In this document: in pieces, positions 9,339-17,581 of the stretch
Numbering within the stretch: position 1 is the first letter of the stretch
Layout: each line of letters begins with the position of its first letter
Source: CAYUNE01 sp964446115
GTDB lineage: Bacteria > Desulfobacterota > Desulfobulbia > Desulfobulbales > Desulfobulbaceae
Length of the DNA: 64,000 bases
Assembly (NCBI GenBank): GCA_964446115.1
Contig: CAYUNE010000037.1
Span: forward strand, 51,451-115,450
Direction of reading: 5' to 3'
Notes under the pieces: generated by a model
The model's database searches: none
Told to the model about the DNA's origin: nothing
The model's input: only the letters and a program-made list of their open reading frames with translations
Program-made: the position numbers and the translations under genes

Positions 9339-10751
9339 TCAGCGGGATCCCCGGCGATTGATGATCGTTTTGATGGTGCGAAAGGCGACAAGCAGGTCCA
9401 TGAAGGTGGACAGGTTTTTGATATAGTAAAAGTCATATTCCAGTTTGCGCAGGGCGTCTTCCTCGGAGGCGCCGTAGGGATAGCATACCTGGGCCCAGCC
9501 GGTGATCCCGGGACGTACCGTGTGTCGCAGTGCATAGTAGGGAATATTTTTGGTGAGCAGTTCGACAAAATGGGGACGTTCCGGGCGGGGGCCGATGAAA
9601 CTCATGTCGCCCTTGAGAACATTCCACATCTGGGGAATTTCATCGATGCGGGTGAGACGGATGAAGGCCCCCACCCGGGTGACCCGCGGGTCGTTTTCCA
9701 GGGCCCACACATACCCTGATTTTTCCGCGTCTTCCACCATGGAGCGAAATTTATAGATGGTGAAGACCTTGCCCAGCTCCCCCACCCGTTCCTGGGAGTA
9801 GAAAACCGGCCCGGGAGAGTCCAGCTTGATGCAGACGGCTGTGATCAGGGCGATGGGACTGGAAAGAATCAGGCCGGTAAAGGAAAAAAATACATCCATC
9901 AGCCGTTTTGCCAGATAACGGGTTTTGCTTTTCTGGAAGCCGTCGGAGAAGATCATCCAGGCAGGGTTCACCGATTCGATGAGAATTTTGCCGGTGATGG
10001 CCTCGTAAAAGGAAATACCGTCTTCGATATGGATACCGTGCAGTTTGCACTCGAGCAGCTCCTGAACCGGCATCTTGCCCCGGCGGTCGTCATGGGCGAC
10101 GATGATACGGGTGGCGTTGAACTTTTCACACAGGGAGAGCAGGGAATCCCCAAAGGGAACCACCGGAGCCTTGCGGGGGTTGGCTAGGGGCTGGTTGTTG
10201 CCGATAAAGGCAGCGATTTTGTATCCCGAATCCAGGCCGCCTGTAATTTTTCCATCCGGCGTGGTCTGGCCCTCGATCTTATGGGTGATCGCCTGGGCGA
10301 GTTTACCGCTGCCGAGGATAAGAACCGGTTGGATGAAGAGGCGGTTTTTAATGATTAAGTAGAAGAGAATACGCCAGAAAAAGAGAACCGTGCAGGTAAC
10401 GATATAACTGACCCAGAAGACCGGACCGGAGATGACGACGGTGGGGAAAAAGTAATAAAAAATCGCGAGGATAATGCAGCCGGTACCACATGCCTGGACA
10501 AGCAGAAGGACCGTGTCCGCGGGACTGAGTTCCTTTTCCAGGTCATAGAGATCGAAAAAGTAGAAGCTGAGCTGGAAGATGTTGGAGACGATCAGGGCCC
10601 GGAGGCAGTAGATGACAAGGTCCTGGGAGAAGGTCTCCCAGCCCTTGAACTCAATATATACCGCGCTGATGGCAAGGAAGATGAGCAACCCCTCGCCCAG
10701 AAAAAAGAGGACGTTGCGCAGGGGATAGTATTTTTTCAGTATACTGAGCAT
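9339..10751 (-). CDS. Exopolysaccharide-priming sugar transferase (PEP-CTERM-associated type)
   Basis: A 470-residue polytopic membrane enzyme of the bacterial sugar transferase family. It transfers a hexose-1-phosphate to undecaprenyl phosphate to start exopolysaccharide repeat synthesis. Four or five hydrophobic segments occupy residues 10-140, a Rossmann-like nucleotide-binding region follows (LILGSGKLAQAI), and the catalytic domain fills the C-terminal 200 residues, with YKFRSM, RLTRIDEIPQMWNVLKGDMS and IGPRPERP. The closest family known to me is the TIGR03013/EpsB-like transferase found with PEP-CTERM/exosortase loci. No exosortase or PEP-CTERM protein is visible nearby. manC and manB further along could supply activated mannose. 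Confidence 0.85.
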   Translation of the reverse strand: MLSILKKYYPLRNVLFFLGEGLLIFLAISAVYIEFKGWETFSQDLVIYCLRALIVSNIFQLSFYFFDLYDLEKELSPADTVLLLVQACGTGCIILAIFYYFFPTVVISGPVFWVSYIVTCTVLFFWRILFYLIIKNRLFIQPVLILGSGKLAQAITHKIEGQTTPDGKITGGLDSGYKIAAFIGNNQPLANPRKAPVVPFGDSLLSLCEKFNATRIIVAHDDRRGKMPVQELLECKLHGIHIEDGISFYEAITGKILIESVNPAWMIFSDGFQKSKTRYLAKRLMDVFFSFTGLILSSPIALITAVCIKLDSPGPVFYSQERVGELGKVFTIYKFRSMVEDAEKSGYVWALENDPRVTRVGAFIRLTRIDEIPQMWNVLKGDMSFIGPRPERPHFVELLTKNIPYYALRHTVRPGITGWAQVCYPYGASEEDALRKLEYDFYYIKNLSTFMDLLVAFRTIKTIINRRGSR

Positions 10752-10821
10752 GAATCAAGTTTGCAGGGCCATGGGCAAGACGGCTAAAACAATGGCTCCG
10801 GCGGGGTTGCAGGCTCTTTTT

Positions 10822-11424
10822 CTATACGGGTTCAATAACGTCATATTTCAGTAAACAGGAGACCAGATGGCCCATGGGCAGGCCGATCACACCGGTACAG
10901 GACCCCGCTATCTCCCGGACGAGAAAGGAACCGATCCCCTGGATGCCGTAGCCTCCGGCCTTGTCGAGTGGTTCCCCGGTGCGTACATAGGCCTGCAGTA
11001 CCGTATCGGGCAGGCGGTTGAAGCGCACCTCGGTGCGGGAGATCTTGCTGACGGTAATGTCTTGTGCTTGATGGCGGAGACAAAAGGCGGTGTAAACCGT
11101 ATGGATGCCGTCGTTGAGTTCACGCAGCATTTCCAGGCTCCGCAGCCGGTTGCCCGGCTTGCCGAGAATCTCTCCGGCGATGGTTACCACGGTATCGGCA
11201 CCGATGATCCAGGCCCGGGGATGACGTTTGGCTGGAATCTCGGTTTTGGCTCCCGCCATTCTTGCGGCAAAATCTTCCGGGTTCTCAAAACTGTACGGTG
11301 TTTCATCCACCTCGGCAGCCTCGATGGAAAAGTCTATGCCGAGGCCGTTCAGTAGTTCCCGGCGGCGGGGGGAATTCGAGGCCAGTATGACCGTCTCCCT
11401 GTTATGAAATAGTCTCACAGTCAT
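10822..11424 (-). CDS. maf: Maf family nucleotide pyrophosphatase
   Basis: A Maf-like house-cleaning nucleoside triphosphate pyrophosphatase, about 200 residues. The N-terminal signature ILASNSPRRRELL, the DETPYSFENPEDFAARMAGAK block, the metal-binding IIGADTVV and the late EPLDKAGGYGIQG motif are all present. Maf proteins hydrolyse dTTP, UTP or modified nucleotides and have been linked to septum control. The start is uncertain: I take the ATG at 11424, nine codons before the signature, since family members begin about there. The frame stays open to a GTG at 11493, and neither has a clear ribosome binding site. Confidence 0.88.
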   Translation of the reverse strand: MTVRLFHNRETVILASNSPRRRELLNGLGIDFSIEAAEVDETPYSFENPEDFAARMAGAKTEIPAKRHPRAWIIGADTVVTIAGEILGKPGNRLRSLEMLRELNDGIHTVYTAFCLRHQAQDITVSKISRTEVRFNRLPDTVLQAYVRTGEPLDKAGGYGIQGIGSFLVREIAGSCTGVIGLPMGHLVSCLLKYDVIEPV

Positions 11425-11570
11425 TAGAATATACGCACATATGAAAACAGCGGTCACCTCGAAAATTTCCCAGAGACGTTTTATCGGGACCACTCCCGGG
11501 AGATTTTATTAACCAACTATTTAAAAATATTATATAACACAAGGAATGCCTACTGTAAGGAAAAAAGATC

Positions 11571-11602
11571 AAAAAAAAAGGATGCTTGAAGATCAAGCAT
11601 CC
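11571..11602 (-). terminator. Rho-independent terminator of ilvC
   Basis: On the minus strand a perfect 9-bp stem (GGATGCTTG paired with CAAGCATCC, loop of five) is followed directly by a run of nine T. It lies 24 bases past the ilvC stop codon, in the right orientation to end that transcript. Confidence 0.93.
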
Positions 11603-11626
11603 TGAAAGTTATATGTTGTCGGCAGG

Positions 11627-13102
11627 TTATTCGGTGAGCGAGATATCAACCGATGGTCTCAGGGTGGCGCAGGTTGCCAGGGCTCCATGTATTTTGTGAT
11701 TGGTGAAGTCCTCCAGCAGCCGGCCGTCGACCTCTTTTTTTCGGTCATAATCCACAAAAGCCTGTTGCATGATGTTGTAATCGAAACGGGGAGCCCATTT
11801 ACGGGAGCCCAGACGGGCGGTGGTCGAACAGTTGTCAACCATGTAGGCGACCCCCTTGAAGTGCATGTAGGGATTGAGGGAATCGACCGCCTCGATAACC
11901 GATTCGTTACAGACCTCGCTGAGGCAGTGACCTTTTTCGATGAGCAGGTCGATCTGGGCCATCATCACCGCGCAGTAGAGGCCGGCGGTAAAGGGATTTA
12001 CCCGGGGATCGCCACTGCGTGCCGCCCGTACTTTTTCACCCACTCGCCACATGCGGGTGCCGTCTATCTTGCCCATGGGATATCTGGAAAGGCGCTTACC
12101 GGCCATGACGACGCTGCGGATTTCATTACCGCTGGAAACTCCATCGTAGATTTCAAGGAGAATTTCGAAGGCCGGATGATAGGCGGCCGAGTAGATACGT
12201 TCAAACACCCGGCGGCCTGAATCATCAAGGTCGTTGTAGACGCTGATTATGCCGTTTCGCGAAATGGTTTTACTCAGCGGTCCGGTGATATTTTCCACCG
12301 AGGCGGTAAATGCCTCTTCGTCTCCCATGCCCTCTTCCATGACGTAACGGCGGTAAAGGGCTTCGACAATGCCGTGGACAGCCCCCAGCAGGATACCCCG
12401 TTCTCCAAAAATGTCGCTGCGGTATTCGTGACCCAGAGTGGTCTTGAACAGGTAGGGGGCGCCCAATGCAATCGCCCATCCCAGAGCCTGATCGGTTGCC
12501 CGGCCGTCGATATCCTGTTCCACGGCAAAGCTGCAGTTGATGCCGGCGCCGTTGACCTCGCGGCCCTGCACGTAGAGCCGTCGTACCGAGGGGCCCATCC
12601 CCTTGGGGCAAACGCCGATGACGTTGATGTTTTCCGGAAATGAGTCGCCGACACTGTCCATATAGCCCAGCAGGAAGCCGTGGGAGAGGCCCAGGGTGGC
12701 CCCTTGCTTCATGGCTGCAAAGATCTTTGTATAGTTTTCCGCCTGGGCCGCATCGGAGATGAGCAGTAGGACCATGTCGGACTCGCCGATCACCCGGTAC
12801 ATTTCCCCTAGGGTGTTGCCGGCCACGGTAAACCCGGCCTCTTCGGCGGCTGCCATGGAAGAGGAACCTTCACGCAGTCCCACCTTGACCCTGATATCGG
12901 TTCCCTCCAGCGAATCCCGCAGGTTCCGGGCCTGGGCCGGACCCTGGGAGCCCCAGCCGATGACGCCGATCTGGTCGATACCTTCAAAGGCTCGGGGCAG
13001 AAGAGAAAATTTATCCCGGCCGCCGCGGACAATGGTCTCCTCGGTGTCGGCCAGTTGAATAACCTCGGTTGCAAATACGTCTGAGTTGAATGTGGTGTCC
13101 AT
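11627..13102 (-). CDS. ilvC: Ketol-acid reductoisomerase, class II
   Basis: This enzyme converts acetolactate or acetohydroxybutyrate to the dihydroxy acids of valine, leucine and isoleucine synthesis, using NADPH and magnesium. The protein has 491 residues, the length of the class II (E. coli/plant-like) enzymes with a duplicated knotted domain, not the 330-residue class I. Visible features are the Rossmann motif GVIGWGSQGPAQARNLRDS near residue 45, GLSHGF, VCPKGMGP and the acidic metal-binding segment HEYRSDIFGERGILLGAVHG. It is monocistronic: a terminator follows, and a 159-base gap separates it from fabL. The gap holds an AT-rich stretch but no attenuator that I can support. Confidence 0.95.
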   Translation of the reverse strand: MDTTFNSDVFATEVIQLADTEETIVRGGRDKFSLLPRAFEGIDQIGVIGWGSQGPAQARNLRDSLEGTDIRVKVGLREGSSSMAAAEEAGFTVAGNTLGEMYRVIGESDMVLLLISDAAQAENYTKIFAAMKQGATLGLSHGFLLGYMDSVGDSFPENINVIGVCPKGMGPSVRRLYVQGREVNGAGINCSFAVEQDIDGRATDQALGWAIALGAPYLFKTTLGHEYRSDIFGERGILLGAVHGIVEALYRRYVMEEGMGDEEAFTASVENITGPLSKTISRNGIISVYNDLDDSGRRVFERIYSAAYHPAFEILLEIYDGVSSGNEIRSVVMAGKRLSRYPMGKIDGTRMWRVGEKVRAARSGDPRVNPFTAGLYCAVMMAQIDLLIEKGHCLSEVCNESVIEAVDSLNPYMHFKGVAYMVDNCSTTARLGSRKWAPRFDYNIMQQAFVDYDRKKEVDGRLLEDFTNHKIHGALATCATLRPSVDISLTE

Positions 13103-13261
13103 GAATATTCTCCAACGGAAAGTGGGAAAAGGGTCAACGTCGGGTTGATCCCTCTTGATGAAATATATTCAATAAAACGATCAAAATAAGATCAAATGGC
13201 GATTAAAGCAAGTAATCATGTTATCGGGAAGATCTTTTTATCCAGGGCAGCGGTCCCGTCG

Positions 13262-14014
13262 TCAGCCCTGGATGGCATAGCCGCCGTCCACGGTGATCAC
13301 CTGCCCGTGGATCATGGCCGAGTGCTCGCTGCAGAGGAAGAGTGCCACGTCCGCGACATCCTCGGGGGTGGTCAGCCGGCCCAGAGGAGTACGGGCCAGA
13401 GAGGTGCTGATCATTTCGTCGCGGTTGGGAAATTTTTTAAGAGCATCGGTGTCCACCACCCCGGCGCTGATGGTGTTGACGGTGATACCACGGGGACCGA
13501 GTTCCACTGCCAGGTGGCGGATGAGCGACTCCAGCGCGGCCTTGGAGGCTCCCACCACCGTGTAGTTGGGGACGGCGCGCACGGCGCCGAGGCTGGAGAC
13601 CGCCATGATCCTGCCGCCCTGGTCCATGAGGGGAGCGGCCTGCTGGGCAAGGGTCAACAGGGCGCGGGCATTGATGTCCATGGCCCAGTCCCAATGGCGA
13701 ATGGTCAATTCCATGGCCGGTTTGAGAACCCCGGAGGCGGCATTACTCACCAGGAAATCCAGCCGTCCGAACTGTTCCCTGATCTCTGCAAACATGCGGT
13801 CAACATTGTCCTTTTTTGCCACATTGGCCTTGATGACAAGACAGCGGGAGCCCTTTTCCTCGATGGCCGCTGCCGTGGCTTCGGCATCACGCCGATGGCG
13901 GACATAGTTGATGATGACGGTGACCCCGTGTTCGGCCAGCCGCAGGCCGATGGCCCTGCCTATTCCCCGGGAGCCGCCGGTGATCAGTGCTATTTTCCCC
14001 TTTAATCTCTGCAT
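13262..14014 (-). CDS. fabL: FabL-type enoyl-ACP reductase (SDR family)
   Basis: A 250-residue short-chain dehydrogenase, probably the NADPH-dependent enoyl-acyl-carrier-protein reductase of type II fatty acid synthesis. The cofactor motif TGGSRGIGRA lies near residue 13. The FabL-like block NAASGVLKPAMEL followed by HWDWAMDINA, and VDTDALKKFPNRDE later, match Bacillus FabL as I remember it more closely than FabG. The tyrosine of NYTVVGASKAALE with the lysine four residues on is the SDR catalytic pair. The start at 14014 has GGAGAG seven bases upstream; the longer frame to 14167 runs into the DUF362 gene and is rejected. A good sigma70 promoter lies upstream at 14118-14146. A FabG-like ketoreductase remains the alternative. 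Confidence 0.82.
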   Translation of the reverse strand: MQRLKGKIALITGGSRGIGRAIGLRLAEHGVTVIINYVRHRRDAEATAAAIEEKGSRCLVIKANVAKKDNVDRMFAEIREQFGRLDFLVSNAASGVLKPAMELTIRHWDWAMDINARALLTLAQQAAPLMDQGGRIMAVSSLGAVRAVPNYTVVGASKAALESLIRHLAVELGPRGITVNTISAGVVDTDALKKFPNRDEMISTSLARTPLGRLTTPEDVADVALFLCSEHSAMIHGQVITVDGGYAIQG

Positions 14015-14117
14015 GTTTCTCTCCAGCCGTCTGATGATCAATTCCACTTGTGAAGTATGATTCCGTCCCCGGCAAACGACCCGGTAACCGCTTTCGACTT
14101 TTGCCGTCGGTGTTGCG

Positions 14118-14146
14118 AGTGTACCCGCCTCAGACAATGATTGCAA
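14118..14146 (-). promoter_or_regulatory. Sigma70-type promoter for fabL
   Basis: On the minus strand TTGCAA (14141-14146) and TACACT (14118-14123) are separated by exactly 17 bases. The promoter sits just beyond the end of the DUF362 gene and about 100 bases before the fabL start, so fabL can be transcribed independently. Confidence 0.65.
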
Positions 14147-14153
14147 CATTGCT

Positions 14154-15086
14154 TTAGCGAAATCCAAGCAGGAACCGCTTGAGAGAACTCACGAAAAATT
14201 GCAGCGGTCGAAAGCGGATGGGCTGCAGCTTTTCCGGTACGATGAATCCGCTTTTTGGCAGATCCCGGGGATGACGAAGGACAAAGTCGAGCTCTTCGAT
14301 GTCGGTGCCGGGGATGCCGCTATTTCGGCAGGCCTGCCAAAGCGGGGAGAGGTTCGAATCAATGCCCAGGAGAGTCAGCAGCGCCGTATCCAGAGCCACG
14401 GGATTGGCGGCGGCCGCCATGATTTTCAACGGGAACGGACTTCCGGTGAGGGGGCCTCTCTCGTGCATGGCAACAATGCCGTCGATGATGGTCAGGGAGT
14501 CGGGAAGCACCCGGAGGATTTCCACCAGCAGGGATTCGAATCGACTGCCATGGCCGCCATGGCGCATGTGCCACCACGGTTTTTGCATGCCCACCAGACA
14601 GCCGAAGAAGTTTTTCACCGCCATGGTCAGCCGCAATTGGTCATGGGCCTTGACGCGGGGCAGGTTAACCAGGAGGTCGCAGTCAAAAGCCTCGGCTGCC
14701 AATAAGGCGGTGACGCCCGACTCCAGAGGTATGGTCCGTTTTTTTCTGAAGGAGAGAATGGGCACACCCAGGTAGTTGAGCCGCTCATCGATTCCCAGGG
14801 CGGCGAGGACGCTTTTTGCGGTACCGAAGACCGGGGAATCGCCTATGGAGACAACAGCGCCCTGGTCGCAAAACCATTGCGCCGCCGCCAGGATGAACTC
14901 CGCTTCGGTGCAGGCAAGGGGACCGCGTCGGGCGCTGATGAGATTGGGTTTGAGCAGGACACGGAGCGAACGCAGGCAAAGGGAAGGATCGCTTTTGAAA
15001 ACGAGACGATCCATAACGCTGAACAGGGTGGTCCGGGTGTAGTCGGGACAGTCGTCAAGGGCAACGGTCAAGGATGTGAGTTGCAT
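14154..15086 (-). CDS. DUF362 domain protein
   Basis: A 310-residue protein of the DUF362 family. Recognisable blocks are VLLKPNLISARRG near residue 45, VSIGDSPVFG, CDLLVNLPRVKAHDQLRLTMAVKNFFG (here split by my reading into its two halves, LVNLPRVK and TMAVKNFFG) and IDGIVAMHERGP. These follow the usual order for the family, which is often seen in anaerobes near iron-sulfur proteins. There is no ferredoxin domain and no CxxC cluster here, so this is the short form. Function is not established for the family. It starts at an ATG downstream of a terminator and has a gene-proximal spacer with no partner gene. Confidence 0.75.
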   Translation of the reverse strand: MQLTSLTVALDDCPDYTRTTLFSVMDRLVFKSDPSLCLRSLRVLLKPNLISARRGPLACTEAEFILAAAQWFCDQGAVVSIGDSPVFGTAKSVLAALGIDERLNYLGVPILSFRKKRTIPLESGVTALLAAEAFDCDLLVNLPRVKAHDQLRLTMAVKNFFGCLVGMQKPWWHMRHGGHGSRFESLLVEILRVLPDSLTIIDGIVAMHERGPLTGSPFPLKIMAAAANPVALDTALLTLLGIDSNLSPLWQACRNSGIPGTDIEELDFVLRHPRDLPKSGFIVPEKLQPIRFRPLQFFVSSLKRFLLGFR

Positions 15087-15149
15087 GGAAAGAGATTCGG
15101 TGAAGATGCGGTGCCCGTGAGTGCTGACGATCGATTGCGGGGCACCGTG

Positions 15150-15185
15150 AAAAAAAAACGGCCCGACTGCCAGTCAGCCGGGCCG
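15150..15185 (-). terminator. Intrinsic terminator between aconitase and DUF362 genes
   Basis: The stem CGGCCCG/CGGGCCG (15159-15165 with 15179-15185) contains a smaller GACTG/CAGTC pair. On the minus strand it is followed by nine T. It lies 268 bases after the aconitase stop and 64 bases before the DUF362 start, so it probably isolates the two. The AT-rich 15187-15452 stretch between it and the aconitase stop holds no coding frame that I can support. Confidence 0.8.
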
Positions 15186-15452
15186 AAAAAAGGAGAGAAG
15201 AGATGAAGAATTGCCTTCTATTATGCAGCATGCGTGCCAAAATACCGCTGAGAATAAAAAATAAAAAATGCTATTATTTCAAATAATTGGAAATAGCGAA
15301 TTCCTCACCATACTCTGAATTACAAGGGTCGAGTACAAATATTTATATACGAATTGCAATTTTTTCATTCAAAGGCAAAGAAAGATAAGTCAAAGGATAG
15401 GAAAACAGGCAATTGAAGGAATTTTAAAATTTATACCCAAACGGAAAAAACT

Positions 15453-17384
15453 CTACTTTTCCCGGGCCAAGTTGAGCAGACCGCCGGCCAGCAGAATTTC
15501 CCGGTGCCGCGCCGAGAGATCGCAGCGGGCCGTAAGGGAATGGTTGCCGATCCGGACGGCGACACTCTCGGCGCCGCTTTCCAGGGCATTGCGGATATCG
15601 GCAATGACGATTTCGTCCCCCTGGACGACCTTGTCATAATCACCGGGATCGGCAAAGGTCAGCGGCACTATGCCGAAGTTGATGAGGTTTGCCTTGTGGA
15701 TGCGGGCGAAACTCTTGACGAGTTTGACCTGAACCCCGAGATAGCGTGGTGCCAGGGCGGCATGCTCCCGCGACGATCCCTGGCCGTAATTCTCGCCGCC
15801 GACCACGGCTCCGGAGATCCCGGCGGCCCGGGCCTCCTTCATATCGCGGGGAAAAGAGTGATTCACCGACTCGAAGACATACTCGCTGATTGCCGGAATG
15901 TTACTGCGCAAGGGCAAAATTTTTGCACCGGCGGGCATGATGTGATCGGTGGTGATGTTGTCGCCGACCTTGAGCATGATCTTTCCCCGCCAGGTGGAGG
16001 GCAAAGGTTCAAATTCCGGAAAGGGGGCGATATTGGGTCCGCGGATGATCTCCACCTCCGCATCCGCGGGCCATGGTTTCTCGATCCGCTGGTCACCGGG
16101 GATGACCTTTTCGGGCAGGATGATCTCCGGAAACTCACCCAGATCGCGGGGATCGGTAATCACCCCTTTCACTCCGCCGGCCACCGCTACCTCGGGGCTG
16201 CAGAGGTAGACCTTGTCGTCGGCATTACCGCTTCTTCCCGGGAAGTTACGGGAAAATGTGCGCAGGGAGATACCGCCTGTGGGCGGTGCCTGCCCCATGC
16301 CGATACAGCCGAGACAGCCGGATTGATGGATCCTGGCCCCGGCATGAACCAGGGTGAGCAGACCGCCCAGGGCTGTGAGGTTTTCAAGGGCCTGGCGGCT
16401 GCCTGGATTGATTTCGAAACTGAGGTCATTGCTGAGTTCCCTGGTCTCCAGGGTACGGGCCGCAACCATGAGATCCCGGAGGGAGGAGTTGGTACAGGAA
16501 CCGATCAGCACCTGGGCCACGGGCTTGCCGGCCACCTCGCTTACCTTGACAACGTTGTCCGGCGACGAGGGGCAGGCAATCATCGGCTCCAGGGTTGACA
16601 TATCGATTTCAAGGACCTGATCGTACTCGGCATCGGCATCGGCGGTCAGTTCGCGGTAGTCGGCCTCGCGGCCCTGACTGGCCAGGAAGTCGCGGGTATT
16701 GTCGTCGGCGGGAAAGACCGAGGTGGTGGCTCCCAGTTCCGCTCCGAAATTGGTGATGGTGGCCCGGTCGGTGACGCTCAGCTCCCGGAGTCCGGGTCCG
16801 AAATATTCCATGATGTAGCCGACGCCGCCCTTGACCGTCAGCCTTCTCAGCACCTCCAACAGCACATCGCGGGCCGAGACCCAGGGGGCGAGTTTGCCGC
16901 TGAGCCGGATTCCGTAAATTTTCGGCATAATAAGATAGAAAGGCTTGCCGGCCATGGCCATGGCCACATCCAGGCCGCCGGCACCCATGGCCAGCATGCC
17001 CAGGCCGCCGCCGGTGGGGGTGTGGCTGTCGGAACCCAGCAGAGTCTTGCCCGGCACCCCGAAGCGTTCAAGATGCACCTGGTGACAGATGCCGTTGCCC
17101 GGAGGAGAAAAGTAAAGGCCGAAGCGGCGGGCAACGGATTGCAGAAAGCGATGGTCGTCGCCGTTTTTGAAATCGGACTGCAGGAGGTTGTGGTCCACGT
17201 AACTTACGGACAGCTCGGTCTGCACTCTCTTGAGGCCGGTGGCTTCGAATTCCAGATACGCCATGGTGCCGGTGGCATCCTGGGTCAGGGTCTGGTCGAT
17301 GCGGATGCCGATTTCCCGGCCTTTAACAAGTTCACCTTCGACAAGATGTGCTGCAATTATTTTTTCGGCAACGGTTTTTCCCAC
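15453..17384 (-). CDS. Aconitate hydratase, Aquifex type
   Basis: A 643-residue single-chain aconitase that interconverts citrate and isocitrate. It is shorter than AcnA (about 890) and close to the putative Aquifex-type aconitase family. The 4Fe-4S cysteines are visible: one in VLIGSCTNSSL and two in HQSGCLGCIGMGQAPPTGG. The C-terminal swivel domain has DNITTDHIMPAGAKILPLRSN and GENYGQGSSREHAALAPR with catalytic Ser-Arg. The start is GTG at 17384 because AAGGAG lies six bases upstream; the frame to 17444 is rejected. Its 5' leader (17385-17581) contains a two-tier hairpin and one copy of the dispersed element, which is unusual for a simple metabolic gene. Confidence 0.92.
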   Translation of the reverse strand: MGKTVAEKIIAAHLVEGELVKGREIGIRIDQTLTQDATGTMAYLEFEATGLKRVQTELSVSYVDHNLLQSDFKNGDDHRFLQSVARRFGLYFSPPGNGICHQVHLERFGVPGKTLLGSDSHTPTGGGLGMLAMGAGGLDVAMAMAGKPFYLIMPKIYGIRLSGKLAPWVSARDVLLEVLRRLTVKGGVGYIMEYFGPGLRELSVTDRATITNFGAELGATTSVFPADDNTRDFLASQGREADYRELTADADAEYDQVLEIDMSTLEPMIACPSSPDNVVKVSEVAGKPVAQVLIGSCTNSSLRDLMVAARTLETRELSNDLSFEINPGSRQALENLTALGGLLTLVHAGARIHQSGCLGCIGMGQAPPTGGISLRTFSRNFPGRSGNADDKVYLCSPEVAVAGGVKGVITDPRDLGEFPEIILPEKVIPGDQRIEKPWPADAEVEIIRGPNIAPFPEFEPLPSTWRGKIMLKVGDNITTDHIMPAGAKILPLRSNIPAISEYVFESVNHSFPRDMKEARAAGISGAVVGGENYGQGSSREHAALAPRYLGVQVKLVKSFARIHKANLINFGIVPLTFADPGDYDKVVQGDEIVIADIRNALESGAESVAVRIGNHSLTARCDLSARHREILLAGGLLNLAREK

Positions 17385-17400
17385 GTTCTTCTCCTTTGCT

Positions 17401-17470
17401 GTTTTGTAACCGATTGCAGGGTATATAACCCCGCGGTATATCATGCTCTCAAACTGTAATTGGTCACAGG
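17401..17470 (-). repeat. Dispersed hairpin element, copy 1 (acn leader)
   Basis: The minus-strand core ATGATATACCGCGGGGTT is followed by ATATACCC and ends in ATCGGTTAC. It sits 17 bases upstream of the aconitase GTG and includes the GGGT/ACCC hairpin of the family. It aligns along most of its length with copies 2 and 3, including the leading CCTGTG shared with copy 3. Confidence 0.7.
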
Positions 17471-17486
17471 TGCTGCAGATTTGCCC

Positions 17487-17532
17487 GAATCTCTCCCGGT
17501 CGTTATAGCCCTGCTATGCGGCCGGGAGATTC
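17487..17532 (-). other. Two-tier hairpin in the serA-acn gap
   Basis: The outer arms GAATCTCCCGG and CCGGGAG-GA-GATTC pair with a 2-base bulge, and an inner ATAGC/GCTAT stem closes a 3-base loop. No T-run follows on the minus strand, so it is not a clear intrinsic terminator. It lies between the serA stop and the aconitase start and could be an mRNA stability or regulatory structure. Confidence 0.6.
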
Positions 17533-17581
17533 AAGTGAAGATGCGCTGCCTGTGATCAATGACGCTGTTTTCGGTGGTGGA

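Noticed and set aside
13181..13219. Short leader-like frame before ilvC (12 codons with Ile and Leu)
   Set aside because: It has only four branched-chain codons and no terminator or ribosome-stalling structure follows.
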